Assembly (NCBI GenBank): GCA_000708835.1
Contig: DF237680.1
Span: 1-31,257 of the forward strand
Source: Klebsormidium nitens
Taxonomy: Eukaryota; Streptophyta; Klebsormidiophyceae; Klebsormidiales; Klebsormidiaceae
Reading direction: 5' to 3'
Length of the DNA: 31,257 bases
This document shows positions 1 to 12,000 of the stretch, piece by piece; position 1 is the first letter of the stretch; each line of letters starts with the position of its first letter. The position numbers were made by a program, and so were the translations under genes. A model generated the notes under the pieces. That model was not told where the DNA came from. It saw only the letters and a list, made by a program, of their open reading frames with translations, and did no database searches.

Positions 1-3000
1 CACCCTCGAACCCTCCCCCCCCAATAATCACGCCTTCGCCTCCCCCAGGATTGTCTCCACCTCCCTCCAATACCCCGCCTTATTATCCCTACGGCACCCC
101 GCCTGATTATCCCTACAATATCCCACCTGATTATTCTTACGATACCCCGCCTGATTATCCCTACGACACCCCCCCCCCTCTCGCGTCACCCCCTCCAGCT
201 ACTGATCCACCCTTAAACCCTCCCCCACTGACACTCGCCCCTGCGCCTCCCCCTGAACCGTTTCCACCACCGCCTGTCGCAAACTTCTCGCCCCCACTCG
301 GTAGCCCCCCTCTAGTGCTTCCAATCTTTTCACCCCCTACCGTTAGTCCTCCAGTTTTCAATTTCTCCCCGCCTTTCGTCGCATCGCCCCCGCAAATACC
401 CTCTCCGCCAAAACTTATCACTCCCACCCCCCCCGGCGCCGTTCTCTCACCTCCGACAGAGACATCCATTCAGCCGCCCCCCGAGGTTACCTTCCCTCCC
501 CCAGTAGCGAATCCACCACCGAATACAACTGCGTTCAATTCCCCCCCTCTTCCCATCGTGCCACCTGCTGCCACGCTTCCCTCTCCCCCCCAGGCAGGAA
601 TCCCGTTACCGCCAGCTGTCGCTTTCCCTTCACCCCCCCCTGTAATCACGGTTCAGCCTCCGGGGGTAACTTCGCTTCCACTTCCAAATTCGCCTCCCGT
701 TTCCCCTCAACCTCCGCCCAATACCACACTCCCGCCTTCGCCCCCTGTGACCTTTCCACCCCCCACAGTTCCGTCTTCTCCCCTGCTGACGTCACCTCCC
801 CCCGCAACGTCGCTTTCGGTCACCCCCCCGACTCCTTTCCCCGCTTTTACCCCACCCCCAACCCCAACCTCGTCGGTTACGCCTACCGCCTCGACTCCCA
901 ACGGAACCAACCCGACTTCGACACAGCCGGCATTAAACCCGACTTCGACTGAACCTACCACAAACCCGACAGAAACTCCTGTGGTCACGACTTTGCCGCC
1001 AATTGGATCCACTCCTCCGCCAACCGTAACGACAAACACTTCTACAGCACCCCCAAGTGTAGCCACTTTCCCGGAAAATGCAACCTTAACCCCGGTCGAA
1101 ACCACGTTCCCCAACCCCCCCACGGTTCCCCCGACAGAAGCCCCTGTCTCTTCCCTGGAGCCCGGTACAACTGCTCTCGGTTCTACAAACAGCCCACCAG
1201 TGCCAACCGGATCACTTCCGGTCCCAACCGTCCCTCCTTCCGTAACCGCTGCACCGTCGGGGCTTACAATCGGTCCCCCTAACCCGACCGCCCTTCCCCT
1301 AACCACGACTACCCTTTCTCCGACCGCAACTTCTTCCCCCCCAGGCGCTGTCAACACCCCCACGACAACCCCTGTGATCGACATTCCTGGTGTTATAAGT
1401 ACCAACCGGCCAACGGATGTTGTCCAGCTGATGGGGGGGCCCCCTTCTGACGGGACTCTTGTCACGGTCGACGTCACGCCCGCTCCCAGCTCCCCCGTTC
1501 AAAGCACTGGTGCTCCGGGCACGGTGACGTCAGCACCGGATGGGACCGCTGAGCCGGGGGAAACGGCGGTTCCAGTCGCGACGGGCGTTAGCACGACTCA
1601 GGGCCCTGTGTCCGTCCAAACGCTGACCGTAACCCAGCCTCCGGTTATCACCCAAACCCCGGTTGGATCTCAGCCCCCAGTCGTAACCGCAACCCCGATC
1701 TCAACCCAAGCGCCGGTCACAACCCAAACCCCGGTTGTCAGTCAAACCCCGCTTGGATCTGAGAACCCAATCGTAACCGCAGCGCCAACCCAGTTGCCGC
1801 TTACAACCCAAACCCCGCTCGTTACGCAGTCCCCGGAAACAACCCAATCTCCGGTCACATCCCAGACCCCGGTCACGACCGAGGTTCCTGAATCCACTCA
1901 AACCCCGACAAGCTCCCAGTCGATCCTAGTTACAACCCAAGCACCGGTAACCCAAACCCCGGTTACCACTCTTTCTACCAGCCCGACAAATACTCCAGTC
2001 AGTTCAATCTCCCCAGTTCCCTCCTTATTGCCCATTCCAACGGTCTCGCCTAAGACGCCGAGCCCCACTCTAGTTACACCAGCCCCGGTTCCCACCCCCA
2101 AGCCCACCGTCGCCCTGCTGACGTCACCCTTGACGCCCGTCCCCACCCTAGCTGACGTCACCACGCGGCCCCCGGTCATCGTTCCGACCGAAGTCCCCGC
2201 TTCGAACGTCATCGGCGCGAGCACCACGAACACGATAAGCGTTCCGGGGCTGCCCGGAGAGTTTCAACCGGCCGAACCTTCGCAGCTCTTGAGAACCGTG
2301 AAATACCTGCAGTCCATCCCCGGTTCTGCCAAGTTTGCGGCCGGGTTTAACAGCCCGACGCCCCAGAACTTTGGCGGCGTTCTGCAGGTGAGAAGTTGGA
2401 AGTGGGCTTCATGACAGTGTTTGGATTCGGTCACTGTATCCTTGCACAGAAGAGTCTACCGTGAACGTGTGCGAGTTTCAACGAAAAGCCGATTCTCCCA
2501 GGTCTCTTTGTCTCTCAGTGCAATAAGAGCGAGATTCTGAACAAAAGGTGTGGACGAGCGTTTCTTCGGTAAAAAGCTTAGACCACATTTTCTTCTTTCC
2601 ATCTCACCCAGACCTCCTTAGCAATTCTTCAAAGACGGAAGTGCTCTTCCTTACGAGTTTTAGATCCTTGTAAGGATGCCAAGTTCGCTAGGTGTCAAGT
2701 TTCTGAGTTCGTGTCTTCGTTTCAACGTGTGCTGCAGGTTCCTAAAGCCAAGGACTTCACGAATGATGCCAAAGTGACCATTCCGTATCAACTCACCGGA
2801 GCTACGGCAGCCCTCTGCGGGCCCACGTGCACGGCTCTGTGCCAGGTGAGGTGACACGTGGCAAACTCAGAAAGGAAATGTGTCGGGAAAAGGATAGTTC
2901 AAAGTTAGACCGATGCTTCGGAATGGTGAAAGGAAATGGCGTATGTTTTGAAACAACGGAGGGTGCAGTTTGTGTTTTTGCAGCACAGGTCCTGAAACAG

Positions 3001-6000
3001 ATTCGATGGCATCGTATTGCGCGTAGGGTAATCTAATCTAGTCTTCGCTGAAAGAAAAAGCGCACGCTCAATCCCTATAGTGCGTTACGTTGATCGAGAC
3101 CGAGGTCTGGTTGCATCAGCTTCGCTTTCTGTCTACCCCTCACTGATTTCAACTTTGATCGATTTCCTCTTCCAGATCGACGACGGAACCCCCGAGCCGT
3201 GCGGAAACTCCAACGCCGTGTCCAAGCCGGGCGACCTGTCAGACGGCTACCACAGGGTGACGGTCGCCTTTTACCCCGCCCCGGGGGCGTCCGCCCCTGT
3301 CGCATTACTCAGCACCTTCTTCACCGTTGGTGAGTGCCGGACGTCTCTTGAGTTTTCTACGAGATCAGGCAAAAGAGAAACGAAGTGTTTGATCTTGTCC
3401 GATCTAGTTTGCAGACACGAAGCATGGTTCCAACTTTCCAGATGTGGGGATGTGTCTCGGCAGAGACGCTTTGGAAGGTTCTGCAGTCATGTGAAGCTTG
3501 ATTCGCCATAAGTACCAGACTGGCAAAGCGTCTGCAAGGTAGAGGAAGCTGGAGACTTGTGTATAGCCATCCAGAAAACAATATGCAGGAAATTGAGCTT
3601 TGCTCCGTTACAGGTCGACCAGATCAATCCTGCTCATTTACTGTGGACGTTCACATTGGCTCCGGCCTGCTGATTCAATTCAGCGTCCAGCCTGCTGACG
3701 TCATCTCAGCTTCTACTGACGTCATCTCAGCCCCTTCGACATTGGTTTCCAGGTCAATCCGAAAAGCTTGCTGTGAGCGGTAGACTTAGCGGCACCCGCT
3801 TTTGCAGACACCACCGACCGGCTCCTCGCGAACTGACAGAATCATCAGCAAGTTTTCCGGGAATTCATTATGACCGGGAGTTCCCCTTGAAGAAGCGGCT
3901 CGCTCTATCGAGCCCAAAGCGTTTGAAAATAACTTACTTTTTCTCGATCGCAGGTTTTCGTCCGCATATGAGGGCGCCTCTGCTAATCTGGACGTCCTAA
4001 CCTCCGCGTGACTATTTCACCACGAGCTTATGAGAGGAATAAAAATTGTATACGTATCTTCTTTGCAGACACGGTCTCTCCAACTATTGAGATCGCCTTA
4101 GAAGCGGACAGCACCGAGTCCCCCCAGATCTTCATCGACGCCTCCACGGGCCAGCAAACCGTCTTCTTGACGTGGGCGACCATTCAGCCTTGCCCCGGGT
4201 ATGCGGTCGCCAGCGAACCGGTCGGTGATTTGAGCCCCGATTCCTTCAACCTGGAGGGAGCCCAGATTGTGAACTTCAAGAAAGAAGCTCCGGCGGGCGG
4301 GGCGCGAAGAAGGGCGCTTTTGCAGGCGACCGCGCAGGGGGGGGCATCGTCGGGAACGGTCGCCTACAGCTTTCAGGTAAGGGCTCAAACGGTGACTGAG
4401 AAAGCACTGTTCAGGACTGAAAGCTGCTTCGACTTCAAGTCTAAAGCTGCTGTTTTCGTTGCAACAAGGAGCATGGCTGGATCAAATTACTCGATTTCTC
4501 TGTTCCGACTAATATCGGCGTGGCTGGTTCGTCATCAAACGCTGAGTGTGTCGAATGGTCGCGACTACGGGCCCTGAGTGTCCCAGCGCGCGCGCTGTTT
4601 CACCCCAAAGTGACTCCTTCTGTGCCCCTTGATCCAGTTTCAATACAGTCAATATATGTTCAGAATATGCGACCAATCAAGTTGGTTTTGTAATTCTGAT
4701 AACACTGGCATACTCGGAAGATGAATCCCCGGTTGCTTACAGGTGGTACCGGTCGGCTCCGGCCCTCAATTGCTGAGAGTTGCGGTCAACCCGGGGAACA
4801 TTTTCGACCTGGCGGGGAACCCCATCCAAGTGACGTCGGAGTCCGCTTACGTCATCTATTACGGCAAGTCTAGCCTTCTCCTCGATTGTCCAGAGCCCAC
4901 CGGTATTACTCAACAGTCTGGCCCAAAGGGCCTAGTGTCATTCTTTTACAACAAACAGATAACCTGAAACCCCGGCGCTCTTCTCTTTTGAAAGTAGTCG
5001 ACAAGCTCTTGGCCCTACTCTGTCTCACGCAACGTTTTTGGCAGACCCCAATATTGCACCTCTCAGGACCTGTTTGAACGATGCACCAGTCATAGCATTC
5101 TGGAATCCGCCAAGGGCTTTCCTTGATAAGAGGGTATACTTGCTTTAGCGGTCATCTCGAGCGTGAAGTGCCCGCTCTCACGCGCCGTAGAGTATCAACT
5201 CGTGATAGGGCAGGGCGACAAGCTAAGCCGCAAACGCGCTTCCGGTCGCCATCTGCGTCTGCGTCCTCGCACCTCCTTCTTTACGGATGGCGTACCATTG
5301 GGGCCCTCAAACACGTTAGCACCGGTCAACCAATTGGCAGCATTTCATGCCCGCGAACAGAAATCGACACAATCGATTCTCGCAAACGTTGGCGCACGTT
5401 GTGTAGTTACCTCCGTGACGTCATCCTGTTGCGTCATTGTACAATAGTCCTTCACATTTGTTCCATTGTCGTTCAGACACTGTTCCCCCGAGCGCCCTCC
5501 TGCAACTGGTGAACAAGGATCCCAGTGGTGTGGTGTCACTTTCGGCAGACCCGGGGGTTTCCCCCGACCGGGTCGTCACGCTCGTGCTGTCGTTCGACAA
5601 GCGCGTTTCCGGATTCGACGCGACTTCGATGGTCATCCAGAACGGGACGCTGATTCAGTGAGTGAGCCTTTTAGATTCCGGAATATTCATAGCGAGGAGG
5701 CGAATCTCGGTAGAATGAATGTCGGAAATTCTCTGACGGAGGATCTTGAAGAATCTGGTGGCTGTAGGGCTCGCCAGTGGTTTACAAGCTCTAGTCTTAG
5801 AAAGAGCTTCCTGGGTTCCGCCAGAGTTGATGCAGAAAACTTCATTTGTTTGTGACTAGGAACCTATTGTTTTCTGATCGGTTTACGAGTCATCGGCTGC
5901 GGTAATGCTAATCTGCCCCCTTTCAGCTTTGGGTCTTTTCTACTGATATAGGTAACAATCCTCTGCAAAGTGCGCCGCCCAAGAGCCCGCCGCAAGAAGC

Positions 6001-9000
6001 GTTCTTAGAACCATTTTAAGACCGTTTTGATTTCGGTCCTGATTCATAGTGGCCCCTGACAGGCAATCAAGCCATAAGCATTGGCTCGCACTGTCAACCC
6101 AGCCCTGAATCCGTTCTTGATATTAACACGTGCTCAGTGGTTAATCGGTGTAAACTATTTTGGTGTCCGCTGCAGGGCCGGTCCGAACGCTGCCACCGCG
6201 GACGGCTTTTCGTACGTCCTAACCGTGGTCATCGACCCGAACGCTAACCTGGTGATCCAAGCCCCCGCGGACAGCGCTTACAGCATTGTCGGCCTCGGGA
6301 ACACGGCGTCCAATCAGTTGCAAGTGCTCAACTGTAAGCGACTGTTCTCGCCAGCCACAGTGCGCCACGTGGCGGCTTGCTCTCTCGGCATTTGTTGTTC
6401 CCTCCGGCTTGGGCGCTTGCTCGTCCCGAAATTGGGAAGCATCTGCGAAGGCGGAAAGTAAAGCGCCGTGTAGATTGAAGCGCCAGAGTGATCTCACCAT
6501 GCAAACGGTAACTTCAAAGTCCGACTAGCGCCCGTCGTGAGGGCGTTTAATTTGGTCCGCCCGTACAATGCTTTCAGTTTTGTGATGCGTGCAAAATCAT
6601 CAAGTGTCAAATCGACTTTGGAGGTCGCTAAACAATGTCTTCTCTCCAAAAGGTCGTCCAGGCGTAATGAGCTTGTACAAATCCGCTTCTACTTTGAGAA
6701 GGAGCATTTTTGATACCGTTTAGGATGATGCGTTACGACCCTCCTGCCTTTATAAGCGTTGATTTTCAAACCCTCAAACACCGGCATGAGTTAATCTGAG
6801 AAGTTCGAACAGCTTTTCCGCGATAGAAGTGAATCGAGGCTCTTTGGAGCTATCTCAACACCCTGAAACCTTGAACCCTCGCAGACGACGTTGACCAAAG
6901 GCTCCAGACGGGCGTGCGCGCGGCCGCGATCGCGTCGCTGGGGGTAGTGGCGGCGGGAGGTTTCTTCGTCCAGGCGTCGTCGAGCTTGTTCATTGTGAGT
7001 GCAGACGACAGAGCTCCGGCAGTTTTGGCTATCATTGCCAAATCTCTCGTTTCTTGGTGCACGATGATTCGAGTCTTCCAGGCGTTTTCGCGCTTGTTCA
7101 TTGTCAGTGCAGACTGGAAAGCTTCAGCTCTGCTTGCTTTCACGGGAAAACTTGGCTGTTAACCAGGCTGCGCATCAGAATCGAGTCTCAGGTTAATGGA
7201 CGATGCTTTAACCCGGTTCAAAAATGGTCACCGCCCAAGTCTGCTTACTGAATAGTTGGCCGTTTTGTAACCAGCAAATAGCCAGCCCACAACCATTCAT
7301 AATCAGGGGCGAAGAACTGCTATAATTCTCTCCACTAGCGTTTGTCTCTTGGCGCACTGGAGATTTACGGCGTGCCTCTTCGAGCTTGTTCCTGTTCAGT
7401 GCATGCTTCAGAGCTTTTGCTTTCCTACTGGTGATTAGCTTCTCTCGCCAATCAAGTTCCGAATCTGTGCGCAAGCTTTGCGGCGAGCTTCTTAATTGTG
7501 ACTGGCGAAGTCTGCAGAGCATAGCGTCACCAAGAATTTTTGCCTTTTATCAAGGTTTCAGATGCATTCCCTAAGCAGCCTGAATCAGATGCTAAGCAGG
7601 ACTTTCTATGTTGCTAAAAGCTCCTGTGAGCTGTCATGGAGGATCTCATGTAGGACCTTATGCGCTTCCTCAAAGAATCGCTCAAAAGCTCCAGAATATT
7701 GTCTAAGCTTCTTAAGGCTTCGAACCCTCAACAATCCAAACCTACATCCTTATGAGTTCCTAAAGTCCTTTCGTTGTTTCCGCAGAACGTGGCCTCCAGC
7801 TTGAGCTTGTTCGCCGCCCGCCAGAGTCTCAACGCTCCGCTCCCGACGCCCTACATCGACGCCAGTTCCGCTCTCTCCTTCTCCCTGTTCCGCTGGCCGT
7901 CGCCCTTTGACGGAATCACCCGCGACAGCCCTATTCCCTATACGGACCGCCCACAGGCGCTCAACTCCGGCGTTCCGCCCGGCGGAACGAACGGAACGCT
8001 AGCCGCTACGAGCGAGCGGCTCGGCCGGCATCTGCTGCAGTCCCTGCTGGGGAACGGAACATCGATCAACGGAACGGCTAACAGCGGAACGCCCACGAAC
8101 GGAACCGCGGTGCCCGCTCCTCCTAACGGGACGATTCCGTCCGTTCCGTTCAACCTGTCCACAACGAACGTATTCACTCCGGCTAACACGTCGCTGGTCA
8201 ATCAAGCTCGTCCCGTGACGTTCAGCAAAGAGAACATTTCGTACGAGGCGCGCGCTGAACTCTACAGCCAAGAGCTGAGTGTGAATACGCTCAACCTGTT
8301 CCAAACGGTGGGCCATAACGGGTGAGGAAACAAAGATGCGACGGGTGCAGATCGCACCGGCCTGCGTTTGGCGCTCGCGCAGCTTTCTTCATAGGAACTT
8401 TGAAACATTAGCGCAACTAAAACTTCAAGACTAGATTGTCTCTTTTTTTGGCATCCGTGCACAATTGAATCTGAAGAAGATTAGAAGCAGATTTCAGAAG
8501 AAAGGCACCAGTGGTGGTCGGATGGTGCTGTATATTGTGCATGTTATGGGGTCTATCCCGAACCCTGAGTTCTTAAGTGGTTCGTTTGGTTCAGCGTTCC
8601 GAGCACGGTTACGGCCATACCGACCTATCCCTTGATCGGATTGACACACCTTTTTCTTCCGACGAGCTGCAGGGGATTCATGTAGAGCTTGCTGTGAGGA
8701 GTTTTGGAAACTTTAAGAAAATTGAAAGGTTAACTTCTTTGACGGCAGCCACCCTCAATACTCAAACTACCTCCACCCGTCTTCCGGAGTCTGGCAATTC
8801 AATGAACCTTACTTTCTTTATAATAAGACGGTGCCTCTTCAACCCTCGGACTTGACAATCGAAGCGGATACTCAGAAGGGTTGAGTTGTTTCTAAACCCA
8901 CGATCTTTCACATCCTCTGCAGGCTGCGCGGTCTTCTCCGAGCCGTGTTTTGGATCACCATGATCCTCCTTTCCATCGGGCTTCTCCAGCTGGCCTCAAA

Positions 9001-12000
9001 ACCTCTGGCGCGGCTTCTCAAACGAGAATCGGTCCCCTCGTTCCTGGTGTTTCCCGCCCTAGAGCTGACCTTCTTCTCCATCGCAATCGTGGCGCTCTCA
9101 TACGTCGCGCTGGGAGCGATCGTGGGTAAGTGGTGACACGTGTCCTGCAAAGATGCGCTACTACATTCTTAGAAGGTGCCATGATTAACCGAATGTTTTC
9201 TCTTCAATTATTTGTATCAAGTGGACATCACGTGAGGTTCCACTCATTAACACCAGCAGGTAATTGTCACGCACTCCCCAGGTAGATTTCATGCACACAC
9301 CTAAAAGTTCAAGCTTCTCGAATTTGGATTCTTCCTCGCTTCCAGAGTATGCTCGGGTTTCAAATCATTCAATAGACACTGGTTCGCTCTTCGTCGAGTT
9401 CTTCGTATGAATCTTATTCGAAGTTTGCCCGACTCTCCCGCGCAGGTAAATCGGCAGCGGGCATCGTGCTGGGCCTGGCCGTTCTGCTCCTCATCCTAGT
9501 TTTCTTCTTGTTCGTGCTGTCAATCCTATGGCGCCACGTGGTCATGGTGAGGCGTCTGATCTTTGTGCCCAAGTGTATGCTACCCAAAGTTGCTACACAG
9601 CTATTTTCCAGCCCTTGCAATCAAGTGTATGTCCAACCATATCTATGGTTCTATAGTGCTTGCTTTAATTCGGCCAACAATCAGCTCTCTTACCGTGACC
9701 TCAGAACCTGCTGCTAGTTGAAGTGTGTCCTCCTCCCTCCGCTTGATCCCAATTCATACTCTGCTGATCAGAAGCTTTCAATCGCTGTTCCTCATCCCCA
9801 CTCGCTTCTTATTGCCTTGATAGACTGCAACGCGCTCTTTTCCTTCTTCTTGAAGGTTTGCAACTCTATTCTTTCAAACCCCAAACTTGATTGCCGACTT
9901 CGGCTGATCCATGCGCTCAACTGAGTAGATATTGCCCCCCTTGAAGATGCAGATTCTTGAATCGTTCGCCCGATCGAACTTCCAAAAGTTCCAGACACGT
10001 TTCAAAGCGGAGTCCATTCTTAAATGTCAGGAACAACGTTCTTGAAAAGTTGCGGCTTCTCTCTCTCCAGAGCAAGTCGGTCGCCTTCGTTTCCGAGCAA
10101 CAACGCCGCAGCAGGGGGGCCCGCGCGGCTTGGTTCCGAGCCCCCTTCGTCGGTTCGTGGGAGCCGGTAGATTCCGAAGAAGGCGACCTCTTTCGGGCGA
10201 AGTACGGGTACTTTTACGCCGACTACTCCGGTCGCCCCTCCGAACTGGTGAACATCGGCCCGCAGCTGATGCGCTCGGCGACCCGGAAGGGCGCCCCTAC
10301 CTCTCTGTCTTCAAAATCGCTCTCCCGAAGAAGCGATTCGTGGTCTCCGGCCGTGGATTCCATTGTTTCTGGCGCCCGGGAAGATGATCCCGTGGAGGAG
10401 TCTTCCGTTCCGCTCACCGGTGATTCCGGCCCGGAACGGGAAGCGGGCGAGGACTCGCCTACCGAGGAGGACAGCGACTCATTGCCAGAGCTCCGGAGCG
10501 GCCCGCTTGCAGTCGTCATCGAAGTTGAAGAGGAGGAGGAGGAGAAGCACGTCATCCACGTCACACCCGCGGAAACAGATGACGTCACGCCAACGACAGC
10601 GGAAGAACAATTTGCCGCGAGAGCCACGTCGGTCAAGTGGGAGGCGCCGCTCGAGGCGGCGCCCGGGAAAGCGCCCGCGAAACTCGCCCGGTTGCAAAGC
10701 GTGCGGTCGGTTCACCGGGTCGGAAGAGTGGGCTTCGCGACGCACTTCCGGCCGGGGTGGAAGATGATGTACCTGCTGGTGGTGGTAAGTGAAGCGGCGC
10801 CCCGATTACGTGATTCAAGTTTTTAGCTTTAGATTGCCCTAACGTTGTAAAATACCTTTTAAGGTTCTTAGGGACGTGGAAGATGATGTACCTCCTGGTG
10901 GTGGTGAGTCGAAACGATTCTATTGGGCGCGAGTTACGGTGTGCGAACTTCTTGAATTTTGGAGCTCAAGTCCTGAGCTTTAATACGATCCCGTCGGTCC
11001 TCAACACGTAGCCAACTCAGATTCACACCGTTCCCATCTGTTTCCTTCAAAGTCGACCTCTTCCGAATGCAGGCCATCGAAGCTTCTCGATCTGCTGGCC
11101 CGCAACTCACGGCGTGCGCGCGCTTTGACTAAAAAGATTCAAAGCTGGGCCTCACGACCGCTCCCATCCTCGGTAACCGACTCGAATCCATATTGTTCCT
11201 ATGTAATTATCGAACTTAGACTCGTTCCGAATGCAGGCCATCGAAGCGGCTCTGCTGGGCGCGACCCACGGCGTCCGCTCGTCGTACTGGCAAGTCTGCC
11301 TCATCGTCTCCATGCGCGGACTTCTCGTTATCGTGCTGGTCCTCCTTAAGGTGACGTCACAACCCCAAACCCGGCCACTTCCTCTAACTTCGTCTCCTGT
11401 TGCTATCTGCGTCTTCTAAAGCTATCTTTGCCTTTTGCCCGGCTTGAATAATCTGATCGGAACGGTTGAAACCGCCTCGTCGTTTGTAGCCAGTGCAGCT
11501 TATGCTTAGCAGCCGGCCGCTTTCCGCATATCAGCACAACAGGAGACACGTTCCTCATGAACCACTTTAACTGGTTCCGCTGCGTGGCTCTAACCAGACA
11601 TTTCAACCGCGTTTTGCTTTTTCGATTGTTACCCTAGCGCCGCAGCCCTTCATTCCGCGTGCCCCTTCAGCGGGCCGAGCTGCTGTTCGGCAGTGCAGTT
11701 TGCCAACTTCGCTGACGTCACACTAACGTGTCACCAATCCGAAAGAGGCATTCAAAGCACCACCAACGTGACACATCGCGCGAGATTGCTTTCATCAATT
11801 GTAAAACAGCCAGCGTCTCTTCTGCCGCAGCCCTTCGTCCGCGCGCCCCTCCAGCTGGCCGAGATGTTCAGCACCGTGTGCGAGCTTGCTGTCGTCACGC
11901 TGGCGTTGGCGCTTGTGGTGAAGCAGGACGTCAACTCGAAGGGGCAGCTGCGCAAGAGCGAGGAGACACTGGGCTACACCATGATCGCGCTGCAGCTGCT

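Larger units (their letters stand above)
787..11720. promoter_or_regulatory. Cluster of ten TGACGTCA palindromes inside the membrane-protein gene
   Basis: Exact copies start at 787, 1525, 2119, 2153, 3696, 3717, 5416, 10580, 11352 and 11713. I found none in the other 18.6 kb. TGACGTCA is the classic CRE/bZIP (ACGT-core) site. Five copies are in exons and read in two different frames (Thr-Ser in three, Asp-Val in two), so a shared peptide does not explain them; five are in introns. The copies at 3696 and 3717 sit in a 21-nt tandem duplication. Whether they bind a factor is unknown. Confidence 0.55.

Noticed and set aside
707-1477. Long minus-strand open frames (256 and 102 codons) opposite the proline-rich exon
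   Set aside because: They are Gly/Val-rich mirror images of the Pro/Thr-rich coding strand; low-complexity codon use keeps the antisense open.
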